A stretch of 34,114 bases of DNA, from assembly GCA_009937525.1 (NCBI GenBank), contig JAACFE010000016.1:1-34114 (forward strand), written 5' to 3'. This DNA comes from Gammaproteobacteria bacterium (GTDB lineage: Bacteria; Pseudomonadota; Gammaproteobacteria; Steroidobacterales; Woeseiaceae). The notes below the pieces were generated by a model that saw only the letters and a list, made by a program, of their open reading frames with translations, was not told where the DNA came from and did not search any database. This document shows, piece after piece, positions 27,458 to 34,114 of this stretch. A program made the position numbers and the translations under genes. Each line of letters opens with the position of its first letter. The first letter of the stretch is position 1.

Positions 27458-28543
27458 ATGAAAATACTTCATGTCGAAACCGGGCGCCATCTTTACGGCG
27501 GGCCGCAACAGGTCATCTACCTCGTCAAGGCGCTGCGGGCCATGGGGCACGATAACCTGATCGTCTGCCCACCGGGATCCGGCATCGACAATGCGGCCCG
27601 GGAAGCGGCCATACCGGTCCGGAACCTGTTTTGCGCCGGCGATCTCGATCTGCCGTTCGCCTACCGGCTCGCACAATTCATCCGCCAATCGCAGCCGGAT
27701 ATCGTCCATTGCCACAGCCGTCGCGGCGCAGACGTGCTGGGCGGCCTTGCCGCGAGCTTTGCGGATGTGCCGGCGGTGGTGTCGAGACGGGTCGACAACA
27801 CGGAAATGCGCGTCGTGGCCGCGCTCCGCTACCGGCCGTTTCGTAAAGTCATCGCGATATCCGACGCCATCGCCCGCGTGCTGCGCGAGCACGGTGTCGA
27901 GGAAGAGCGGCTTGCCATCATCCGCAGCGCGGTCGATGTCGCGCGCTTCGAGCAGAGTGGAGACTGCGCTCGCTTTCGCGAGGAGTACGGTGTTCCGGAT
28001 GGCGCCCTGGTGATCGCGGCGGCCGGGCAGCTGATTCCGCGCAAGGGTCATCGCTACCTGCTGCAGGCGTCTGCCGAACTGGGAGCCGCGCGCGGCGAGT
28101 ACCGGGTTCTCATCTTTGGCGACGGCTATCTGCACAACCAGCTGCAGGCACAGGCGGAATCGCTCGGGATCGCGGACGTCGTCACCCTCGCCGGGTTCAG
28201 GGAAGATCTCGACGACCACGTCAACTGCTTCGACATCTTCGTGCACCCCGCGCTTGCCGAGGGACTTGGCGTGGCGGCTCTGAAAGCGGCGGCAGCCGGT
28301 GTTCCGGTCGTCGGCTTCGAAGCGGGCGGGCTCGTCGAGGCCGTGGAGCATGATCGGACCGGAATCCTGGTACCGCCGGAGGATGCCGGCGCGCTGCGCG
28401 ATGCGATCGCCACACTGATGGATGACGAGGCCTTGCGGCGCAGGCTCGGCCTGGCCGGCAAGAAAAGAATGCAGGAAGAGTTTTCGATCGCTACGATGGC
28501 GGAAGAACACGTAGCGCTATACGAGTCGGTGATCGATGCCTGA
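27458..28543 (+). CDS. GT4 family glycosyltransferase beside pncC
   Basis: This 361-residue GT-B fold protein opens [19 protein letters not shown] and has GT4 features: [37 protein letters not shown] and [29 protein letters not shown]. In the EX7E motif the second Glu is replaced by Lys (E-GLGVAAL-K), which may mark a subfamily. The acceptor is not known; a lipopolysaccharide core or other envelope glycan is a guess. Its stop overlaps the pncC start by eight bases. No Shine-Dalgarno sequence is visible, and any promoter must lie within mutS. Confidence 0.88.
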   Translation: MKILHVETGRHLYGGPQQVIYLVKALRAMGHDNLIVCPPGSGIDNAAREAAIPVRNLFCAGDLDLPFAYRLAQFIRQSQPDIVHCHSRRGADVLGGLAASFADVPAVVSRRVDNTEMRVVAALRYRPFRKVIAISDAIARVLREHGVEEERLAIIRSAVDVARFEQSGDCARFREEYGVPDGALVIAAAGQLIPRKGHRYLLQASAELGAARGEYRVLIFGDGYLHNQLQAQAESLGIADVVTLAGFREDLDDHVNCFDIFVHPALAEGLGVAALKAAAAGVPVVGFEAGGLVEAVEHDRTGILVPPEDAGALRDAIATLMDDEALRRRLGLAGKKRMQEEFSIATMAEEHVALYESVIDA

Positions 28544-29039
28544 AGACCCCGTCATCAACGAACTGGCAACCACGCTCGTCGGGGAACTGAATCACAAGAA
28601 CAGGGCCGTGGCGACCGCGGAATCCTGCACCGGTGGCTGGATCGCCAAGGCGCTGACAGATGTACCGGGGAGTTCCGGCTGTTTCGGCTATGGCATCGTC
28701 AGCTACAGTAACGGCGCAAAGGAATCGATATTGGGTGTAAGGAACCGGACACTTGTCGAATACGGCGCCGTCAGCGAGCCGGTGGTGCGCGAAATGGCGG
28801 AGGGTGCACTGAGGCTCAGTGGCGCGAACATCGCCGTCGCAGTCAGCGGCGTGGCCGGACCGGATGGCGGCAGCGACGACAAACCCGTGGGCACGGTGTG
28901 GTTCGCATGGTCCATGCGGGGACCAGGCGGAATTGCGACAGACACCGACCTGCAGCGATTCGAAGGTAACCGGGAAAGCGTTCGTATGCAGACGGTCATA
29001 CATGGACTCAAGGGTATTCGCGGGCGGTTGCCGACATGA
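28536..29039 (+). CDS. pncC: Nicotinamide-nucleotide amidohydrolase (CinA C-terminal domain)
   Basis: PncC deamidates nicotinamide mononucleotide, recycling pyridine nucleotide to nicotinic acid mononucleotide. The 167-residue single-domain form shows the catalytic serine in TAESCTGGW (Ser30), Lys62 in YSNGAKESILGV and SGVAGPDGGSDDKPVGTVW. The N-terminal molybdopterin-like domain of full-length CinA is absent, as in E. coli PncC. It overlaps the GT4 gene by eight bases and thpR by four. In E. coli the orthologue also sits just upstream of recA. The product feeds the pathway completed by NadE elsewhere in the window. Confidence 0.94.
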   Translation: MPEDPVINELATTLVGELNHKNRAVATAESCTGGWIAKALTDVPGSSGCFGYGIVSYSNGAKESILGVRNRTLVEYGAVSEPVVREMAEGALRLSGANIAVAVSGVAGPDGGSDDKPVGTVWFAWSMRGPGGIATDTDLQRFEGNRESVRMQTVIHGLKGIRGRLPT

Positions 29040-29545
29040 GCAGGAAACGCATCTTCTTTGCGCTCTGGCCAGACGACCGGCAACGCGATCGCTTGCGCGA
29101 CGTCATCAGCCCCGTGGCGAAACTCGTCGAGGGTCAGCACGTCTACCGCGGTAACTGGCACGTGACAACCGTATTTATCGGCGAGTTTCCCGAGAGCAGG
29201 CTGGCGGAACTGCAGGCCCGGGCTGCACAGATCGCCTTCGAACCGTTTCGCCTGCGTTTCGACCGCGTCGAATTCTGGCCGCGGCCGAAAGTGGCGAGCC
29301 TCGTTGCCGCCATCGTGCCGCCCGAGCTTCAGCAACTCGTGGATGCGCAGAACACCGTGCTCGCGGACTTCGGCGTGAGCGTCGAAGACCGGGCGTACCG
29401 GCCGCACATCACGGTCGTGCGGCGGGCCCGCGCCTTCGAAACCCAGCGCCTCGCGCAGCCGGCCGTCGTCGAGTGGTCGGGCTTCGCACTGGTCGAATCG
29501 ATCTCGCAGCCGGGTGGTGCGATATACCGTCCGCTGAAACAATAG
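29036..29545 (+). CDS. thpR: RNA 2',3'-cyclic phosphodiesterase
   Basis: ThpR (LigT family) opens 2',3'-cyclic phosphates on RNA and can join tRNA halves in vitro through a 2',5' bond. The 169-residue product has two HxTx motifs, HVTT at His42 and HITV at His124, the catalytic pairs of the 2H phosphoesterases, and starts RKRIFFALWPDD as usual. Its ATG overlaps the pncC stop (ATGA), so GT4, pncC and thpR are translationally linked. A 125-base intergenic region separates it from recA. Confidence 0.93.
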   Translation: MSRKRIFFALWPDDRQRDRLRDVISPVAKLVEGQHVYRGNWHVTTVFIGEFPESRLAELQARAAQIAFEPFRLRFDRVEFWPRPKVASLVAAIVPPELQQLVDAQNTVLADFGVSVEDRAYRPHITVVRRARAFETQRLAQPAVVEWSGFALVESISQPGGAIYRPLKQ

Positions 29546-29569
29546 CTTCGGCGTGATACCTCGTTTCTA

Positions 29570-29608
29570 CCCAAAGTGTCCGGAATCGGAGGCTGCGCCA
29601 CTGTTGGG
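29570..29608 (+). terminator. Stem-loop between thpR and recA
   Basis: CCCAAAGTG (29570-29578) pairs with CACTGTTGGG (29599-29608) with one bulged base; the loop holds a smaller TCCG/CGGA pairing. It is followed by TTTCGGG, a poor U tract. It could end the thpR transcript, and its right arm overlaps the recA -35 region. Confidence 0.4.
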
Positions 29609-29638
29609 TTTCGGGCAGAATACTGTATATAATCACAT
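29604..29638 (+). promoter_or_regulatory. recA: recA promoter with imperfect LexA box
   Basis: TTGGGT (29604-29609), 18 bases, TATAAT (29628-29633). The -10 lies inside CTGT-ATATAATC-ACAT (29623-29638), which matches the gammaproteobacterial LexA consensus CTGT-N8-ACAG at seven of eight fixed bases. Overlap of operator and -10 box is the normal arrangement for an SOS-repressed promoter. Confidence 0.78.
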
Positions 29639-29670
29639 GCAATTTTTCACCGACGGGATGGCAGCAAAAA

Positions 29671-30717
29671 ATGGATGAAAACCGCAAGAAAGCACTCGCC
29701 CAGGCGCTGGGCCAGATTGAGAAGCAGTTCGGCAAAGGTTCCGTCATGCGTCTCGGTGACGGCAACATGATCGCCAACATCGAAGCGGTTTCCACGGGTT
29801 CGATAGGCCTGGACGTTGCGCTCGGCATCGGCGGTTTACCCAAAGGCAGGGTCGTCGAGATCTACGGTCCGGAGGCGTCCGGCAAGACCACGCTGACGCT
29901 GCAGGTGATTGCCGAAGCACAGAAGTTGGGCGGCACGGCGGCATTTGTCGACGCCGAACATGCGCTCGACCCACAGTATGCTGAGAAGCTCGGTGTCAAC
30001 GTCGACGAGTTGCTCGTGTCGCAGCCCGATACGGGTGAGCAGGCGCTCGAAATCACCGACATGCTGGTCCGGTCCGGCGCCGTCGACGTGATCGTCGTGG
30101 ACTCGGTCGCGGCGCTCACGCCGAAAGCAGAGATCGAGGGTGAGATGGGTGATTCGCACGTCGGCCTGCAGGCGCGGCTGATGTCGCAGGCACTCAGGAA
30201 GCTCACCGGTAACATCAAGCGCTCCAATGCGATGGTGGTCTTCATCAACCAGATCCGCATGAAGATCGGCGTGATGTTCGGTAGCCCCGAAACGACGACG
30301 GGCGGCAATGCGCTCAAGTTCTATTCCTCGGTGAGGCTCGACATACGCCGCATCGGCGCAATCAAGAAGGGTGACGAGGTGATTGGCAACCAGACCCGTG
30401 TCAAGGTGGTCAAGAACAAGGTCTCCCCGCCGTTCAAGATGGCGGAATTCGAGATCCTCTACGGCGAAGGCATATCGCGCGAAGGCGAGATCATCGAACT
30501 CGGCGTTCAGCACGGGCTCATCGACAAGGCCGGTTCCTGGTACAGCTACGGCAGCGATCGCATCGGCCAGGGCAAGGAAAACGTGCGCGAGTTCCTCAGG
30601 AGCAACCCGGACGTCGCGGCCGAGATCGAGCAGAAGATTCGTGAGAAGCTGTTGCCGCAGACCGTCAAGGCCCCGGCGTCGGACGACGAAGAGACCGTCG
30701 CGCAGGAAGCATCATGA
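29671..30717 (+). CDS. recA: Recombinase RecA
   Basis: RecA forms filaments on single-stranded DNA for strand exchange and triggers LexA self-cleavage. The 348-residue protein has Walker [10 protein letters not shown] (66-74), [29 protein letters not shown] (Walker B and loop L1) and [28 protein letters not shown] (loop L2 and hexamer signature). The C terminus is acidic, as expected. The gene has its own LexA-controlled promoter. It is followed by a 63-base palindromic element eight bases after the stop, then recX. Confidence 0.99.
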   Translation: MDENRKKALAQALGQIEKQFGKGSVMRLGDGNMIANIEAVSTGSIGLDVALGIGGLPKGRVVEIYGPEASGKTTLTLQVIAEAQKLGGTAAFVDAEHALDPQYAEKLGVNVDELLVSQPDTGEQALEITDMLVRSGAVDVIVVDSVAALTPKAEIEGEMGDSHVGLQARLMSQALRKLTGNIKRSNAMVVFINQIRMKIGVMFGSPETTTGGNALKFYSSVRLDIRRIGAIKKGDEVIGNQTRVKVVKNKVSPPFKMAEFEILYGEGISREGEIIELGVQHGLIDKAGSWYSYGSDRIGQGKENVREFLRSNPDVAAEIEQKIREKLLPQTVKAPASDDEETVAQEAS

Positions 30718-30724
30718 TCGTGTC

Positions 30725-30787
30725 GTAGGAGCGGTTCTCGAACCGCGATCGAGTCCGGACCAATCGCGCGCCGAGGCGCGCTCCTAC
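30725..30787. repeat. 63-base composite palindromic element, copy 3 (recA-recX)
   Basis: The left half, GTAGGAGCGGTTCTCGAACC followed by GCGATC, forms a near-perfect hairpin; the right half, ATCGCGCGCCGAGGCGCG then CTCCTAC, forms another. Ends are GTAGGAGC and GCTCCTAC, as in the other copies. It occupies most of the recA-recX gap, where E. coli has a hairpin that limits read-through into recX. Confidence 0.9.
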
Positions 30788-30811
30788 CGTCTGTCGGATC
30801 AGAATTCAGTC

Positions 30812-31264
30812 ATGCCTGACGATCGTACCGAAGCCCGCAAGAAAGCGATGGACCTGCTTGCGCGCCGCGAGCACGGGCGCGTCGAACTCGAGCGCAAGCT
30901 CATCGCCGCCGGCGTTGACGCAGCCGTCGCGGCCGCGGCGCTGCAGCAGCTGGTCGAAGAAGGACTGCAGAGCGATCGCCGTTTCGTCGAGACATTCGTG
31001 CAGTCGCGCATCGGCCAGGGCAAGGGACCGCTGCGCATTCACGCCGATCTCGGACAGCGCGGTATTGCTGCCGGCCTGATTGACGACGTCCTGGAGTCAG
31101 TCGGCGAGGACTGGTATGCGTTGGCACGGGACGCGCGCACGAAGAAATTCGGCCGATCGCTGCCGGCCGAGTTCAGGGACAAGGCGCGCCAGATGCGCTT
31201 CCTGCAATACCGGGGATTCGAGCCAGATCAGGTACAGGCCGCGGTTTCCTCTTTCGACGATTAG
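30812..31264 (+). CDS. recX: Regulatory protein RecX
   Basis: RecX caps and disassembles RecA filaments and limits RecA activity. The 150-residue product starts MPDDRTEARKKAMDLLARREHGRVEL and has the three-helix tandem repeats of the family, with LLARREHGRVELERKLIAAG, LVEEGLQSDRRFVETFVQSRIGQGKGPLRI and MRFLQYRGFEPDQVQAAV. The reading frame continues upstream into recA, but the RecX homology begins at the ATG at 30812. There is no strong Shine-Dalgarno sequence. The palindromic element between it and recA may lower its expression. Confidence 0.94.
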   Translation: MPDDRTEARKKAMDLLARREHGRVELERKLIAAGVDAAVAAAALQQLVEEGLQSDRRFVETFVQSRIGQGKGPLRIHADLGQRGIAAGLIDDVLESVGEDWYALARDARTKKFGRSLPAEFRDKARQMRFLQYRGFEPDQVQAAVSSFDD

Positions 31265-31286
31265 CGCTTAATCCGACCAGGCAAGT

Positions 31287-31302
31287 CCCGTACACTTACG
31301 GG
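31287..31302 (+). terminator. Short hairpin between recX and alaS
   Basis: CCCGTACACTTACGGG: a perfect six-base stem with a four-base CACT loop, followed by TTTGAAAA. It may end the recA-recX message or form part of the alaS leader. The stem is short and the T run weak. The remaining 73-base gap shows no clear promoter. Confidence 0.4.
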
Positions 31303-31337
31303 TTTGAAAAGCGCCGTCCGATCCCGATATCAACCCG

Positions 31338-33944
31338 ATGAAACGCCTAACCAGCAATGAGTTGCGCCAGGCCTTCCTGGACTTCTTCGCCGAGCGCGGC
31401 CACGAAGTGGTCGCGAGTTCGCCCCTCGTGCCGGGCAACGACCCGACCCTGCTTTTCACCAATGCGGGCATGGTGCAATTCAAGGACGTCTTTCTCGGCG
31501 TGGACAAGCGCAGCTATGACCGCGCGGTCACGTCGCAGCGTTGCGTGCGGGCCGGCGGCAAGCACAACGACCTCGAGAACGTCGGCTACACGGCCCGGCA
31601 TCACACGTTTTTCGAGATGCTCGGTAACTTCAGCTTCGGCGATTACTTCAAGCGCGAAGCTATCCAGTATGCATGGGACTTCCTTACGGGGACACTCGGA
31701 CTGCCGGCGGAAAGACTCTGGGTCACGGTGTTCAACGACGATGACGAAGCCGCGGACATCTGGCTCAAGGAGATGAAAATAGACCCCGAGCGCTTCACGC
31801 GCATGGGCGAGAAGGACAATTTCTGGGCGATGGGCGACACCGGCCCCTGTGGCCCGTGCAGCGAGATCTTCTACGACCATGGCCCGGGCGTTCCGGGCGG
31901 TCCGCCGGGTTCTCCGGATGAGGACGGCGATCGCTACGTCGAGATCTGGAACCTGGTATTCATGCAGTTCGACCGCGCGGCCGACGGCAGCATGAAGCCG
32001 TTGCCGAAACCGTCGGTCGATACCGGGATGGGGCTCGAGCGAATGGCGGCCGTCATGCAGGGCGTGCACAGCAATTACGAGATCGACCTGTTCGCCAAGC
32101 TCATCGACGCAACCGCGAAGACCGTCGGTGTCGAGAACGACGGTTCCAGTTCGCTGAACGTCATCGCGGATCACATACGCGCCTGCGCATTTCTGATTGC
32201 GGACGGCGTGCTTCCCGGCAACGAGGGGCGCGGTTACGTCCTGCGCAGAATCATCCGGCGGGCGATTCGCCACGGCAAGAAGCTCGGCACCGATGAACCG
32301 TTCTTCTACCGGCTCGTCGGGTCGCTGGCCGAGGAGATGGGCGAGGCGTATCCCGAACTCCTCAAGGCCAGTGCCCATGTCGAGAAAGTGCTGAAGAAAG
32401 AAGAGCTGCGCTTTGCCGAGACGCTCGATCAGGGCATGGAGATCCTGGAGACTGCCATCCGGGAACTCAGCGGCAAGCAGCTGCCGGGCGAGATCGTGTT
32501 CAAGCTGTACGATACCTATGGATTCCCGGTCGACCTGACGGCCGATATTGCCCGGGAGCGCGATCTCAGCATCGACGAGGCGGGCTTCGAGGCGGCGATG
32601 GCCGAGCAGCGGGACCGTGCCCGCGCGGCGAGCAGGTTTACGGCGGCCGCCGAGGGAACGATCAGGACCGATGCCGAGAGTGAGTTCGCCGGCTACGATG
32701 GTACGGAGGCGAGCGGCGAGGTCATTGCCCTCTACCGGGACGGTCAACAGGTGGATGTGCTGGCTGCCGGCGACGAGGGCGCGGTCGTGTTGTCTACGAC
32801 GCCGTTCTATGCGGAAAGCGGCGGGCAGATCGGGGACACCGGCATCCTTGCCGAAACCGGCAAGCTGTTCCAGGTCGTCGATACGCAGAAGAGCGGTAAC
32901 GCGATCGTCCACTATGGTGCTGTGGAAGAAGGCAGACTGGAAATCGGCGACGCGATTGACGGGATCGTCGACGAGGAGCGCCGCGAGGCCATCCGGTTGA
33001 ATCACTCGGCAACGCACCTCATGCACGCAGCGCTTCGCACAGTCCTGGGCGACCACGTTCAGCAAAAGGGCTCGCTCGTCGCGCCCGATCGCCTGCGCTT
33101 CGATTTCTCGCATTACGAAGGCGTTACGGCGGAGCAGATCGCCGAAATCGAAGAACTCGTCAACGACGAGATCCGCAAGAATATCGCTGCCGATACGCGC
33201 CTCATGAGCTATGACGATGCGATGCAGTCCGGCGCCATGGCGCTGTTCGGCGAAAAATACGGCGACGAGGTTCGCGTGCTGCGATTCGGGGATTTCTCGG
33301 TAGAACTCTGCGGCGGCACGCACGTCGATCGCACGGGTGACATCGGCGTCTTCAAGATCACGTCGGAAGGCGGTATCGCCTCGGGGATAAGGCGCATCGA
33401 GGCGGTGACCGGGAAGGGTGCCCTCGACTGGATCGACACTCGCGAGCGGACACTCGCGGACCTCGCGACGTTGCTGCGCAGCCAGCCCGACCAGGCGGCA
33501 ACGAAGGTCGAGCAGCTCCTGAAACGGAACAGGGAGCTCGAGAAGGAGCTGGCGGCCGCGAAACAGGCCCTCATCACGGGACAGGCGACGGACCACAGCG
33601 CAAACGTGAAGGAAATCAACGGCATCAAGGTGCTGGCCACGCGCATGGACGGCGCCGATGCGAAGACGCTGCGGGATGCCGTGGATCGCTTCAAGGACAA
33701 GCTGCGGAGCGCGGTTGTCGTCGTCGGTTCCGTCGACGGTGACAAAGTGCGGCTCGCGGCCGGGGTTACGAAAGACAATACCGACCGGATTCGCGCCGGC
33801 GACCTGATCAAACCGCTAGCGGAGCAGGTTGGCGGCAAAGGAGGAGGCCGGCCCGATTTCGCTCAGGCCGGGGGGAACAAGCCGGACGCGCTGGACGCGG
33901 CGCTCGGGTCGGTTCCGGATTGGGTTGCCGAGCAGCTGGCCTGA
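31338..33944 (+). CDS. alaS: Alanyl-tRNA synthetase
   Basis: AlaRS charges tRNA(Ala), recognising the G3:U70 pair, and edits mischarged Ser and Gly. The 868-residue protein has the class II catalytic core ([19 protein letters not shown] and [13 protein letters not shown]), the tRNA-binding helical domain, the editing domain with zinc ligands His556 and His560 (NHSATHLMH) plus Cys658 and His662 (CGGTHV), a coiled-coil linker (about 715-745) and the C-Ala domain ending in a glycine-rich [15 protein letters not shown]. Its length is typical. It sits in the classical recA-recX-alaS-csrA order. No ribosome-binding site is obvious before the ATG. Confidence 0.98.
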   Translation: MKRLTSNELRQAFLDFFAERGHEVVASSPLVPGNDPTLLFTNAGMVQFKDVFLGVDKRSYDRAVTSQRCVRAGGKHNDLENVGYTARHHTFFEMLGNFSFGDYFKREAIQYAWDFLTGTLGLPAERLWVTVFNDDDEAADIWLKEMKIDPERFTRMGEKDNFWAMGDTGPCGPCSEIFYDHGPGVPGGPPGSPDEDGDRYVEIWNLVFMQFDRAADGSMKPLPKPSVDTGMGLERMAAVMQGVHSNYEIDLFAKLIDATAKTVGVENDGSSSLNVIADHIRACAFLIADGVLPGNEGRGYVLRRIIRRAIRHGKKLGTDEPFFYRLVGSLAEEMGEAYPELLKASAHVEKVLKKEELRFAETLDQGMEILETAIRELSGKQLPGEIVFKLYDTYGFPVDLTADIARERDLSIDEAGFEAAMAEQRDRARAASRFTAAAEGTIRTDAESEFAGYDGTEASGEVIALYRDGQQVDVLAAGDEGAVVLSTTPFYAESGGQIGDTGILAETGKLFQVVDTQKSGNAIVHYGAVEEGRLEIGDAIDGIVDEERREAIRLNHSATHLMHAALRTVLGDHVQQKGSLVAPDRLRFDFSHYEGVTAEQIAEIEELVNDEIRKNIAADTRLMSYDDAMQSGAMALFGEKYGDEVRVLRFGDFSVELCGGTHVDRTGDIGVFKITSEGGIASGIRRIEAVTGKGALDWIDTRERTLADLATLLRSQPDQAATKVEQLLKRNRELEKELAAAKQALITGQATDHSANVKEINGIKVLATRMDGADAKTLRDAVDRFKDKLRSAVVVVGSVDGDKVRLAAGVTKDNTDRIRAGDLIKPLAEQVGGKGGGRPDFAQAGGNKPDALDAALGSVPDWVAEQLA

Positions 33945-33949
33945 GTCGT

Positions 33950-33978
33950 TGTCCGGATCCGGACAGCCTTTGCAAAGG
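33950..33978. repeat. Two adjacent perfect palindromes downstream of alaS
   Basis: TGTCCGGATCCGGACA (33950-33965, 16 bases) and CCTTTGCAAAGG (33967-33978, 12 bases) are separated by a single base. Neither has a loop or a U tract, so a classical terminator is doubtful. They could be protein-binding sites upstream of csrA. Confidence 0.7.
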
Positions 33979-33981
33979 TTT

Positions 33982-34092
33982 CGCTTGTACCTGTGGGCAT
34001 ATGCGCCCAGAATCGGCTAATATTACAAGCGTTTAGGAAGTACGACGCGTACAAGAACGGGAAATAATCCCGCAAGGCAGGAGTAGGAAGCT
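33982..34092 (+). promoter_or_regulatory. Structured csrA upstream region and leader
   Basis: CGCTTGTA (33982-33989) and TACAAGCG (34024-34031) form a perfect 8-base inverted repeat enclosing GGGCATATGCGCCC. Downstream are two small hairpins, GTACG-ACG-CGTAC (34040-34052) and CGGGA-AATAA-TCCCG (34058-34072). GGA motifs occur at 34036-34038, 34060-34062 (in the second hairpin) and twice over the ribosome-binding site (CAGGAG and TAGGAAG before the ATG). GGA motifs of this kind are what CsrA binds, so self-regulation of translation is plausible. No good -35/-10 pair with normal spacing was found. Confidence 0.5.
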
Positions 34093-34114
34093 ATGCTGAT
34101 TCTGACGCGACGCG
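34093..34114 (+). CDS. csrA: Carbon storage regulator CsrA, first seven codons, cut by window end
   Basis: The window ends after MLILTRR, which is identical to the start of E. coli CsrA, a small dimeric RNA-binding regulator of translation. The position directly downstream of alaS is the standard one. AGGAAG (34085-34090) precedes the ATG by two bases and CAGGAG lies a few bases further upstream at a better distance. The rest of the gene is outside the window. Confidence 0.9.

Noticed and set aside
30383-30811. Long N-terminal extension of recX through the end of recA
   Set aside because: This part is an out-of-frame shadow of recA and crosses the palindromic element; RecX homology starts at 30812.
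31347-33596. 749-residue open frame antisense to alaS
   Set aside because: It mirrors the alaS codon pattern in GC-rich DNA, has no family resemblance or ribosome-binding site, and alaS is unmistakable. The same applies to long antisense frames over sucC, nadE, clpB, pilS and mutS.
33950-33965. Rho-independent terminator of alaS
   Set aside because: The palindrome has no loop and no U tract follows, so I list it as a palindrome rather than a terminator.

Overview
The window is a compact, GC-rich chromosomal segment of a gammaproteobacterium. The evidence is gene order (recA-recX-alaS-csrA; rluD-pgeF-clpB; fmdB-DUF502-aspS-nudB; pilS-pilR) and protein sequences that read like Pseudomonas and E. 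coli orthologues. I cannot name the genus. There is no rRNA, tRNA, prophage, insertion sequence or CRISPR array, and no gene-free stretch longer than about 240 bases.

Layout. (1) 1-8631 is a surface-glycan region. A plus-strand trio (truncated rmlA, a DegT-type sugar aminotransferase, an eight-helix UPF0104-like membrane protein) converges on a tightly packed minus-strand set (GT-C/TPR membrane protein, GT2 polyprenyl-type glycosyltransferase, SAM methyltransferase, GT4 glycosyltransferase, FemAB-like GNAT). Part of it is clearly poorer in GC than the rest of the window. (2) 8662-11681 is pilR-pilS, on the same strand and directly upstream of the glycan set, with gaps of 30 bases or less all the way to 2994. 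(3) 11770-15464 is sucC-sucD-nadE, divergent from pilSR. (4) 15461-17986 is bamD (minus) and rluD-pgeF (plus). (5) 18223-24860 is clpB with a heat-shock-type promoter, then fmdB, DUF502, aspS, nudB and an alpha/beta hydrolase. (6) mutS (minus) converges on the hydrolase and diverges from a GT4-pncC-thpR cluster with only 16 bases between start codons. (7) recA with a LexA-like box, recX, alaS and the first codons of csrA close the window.

The most unusual structure is a family of intergenic palindromic elements bounded by GTAGGAGC and GCTCCTAC. Three copies have exactly the same length, 63 bases, although their internal hairpins differ. A fourth 36-base copy looks like a one-hairpin deletion derivative. 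At one locus the half-element is tandemly amplified (4 x 19 bases). The element ends provide the TAG stop codons of pgeF, of the hydrolase and of mutS. A second structured region is the palindrome-rich leader between alaS and csrA.
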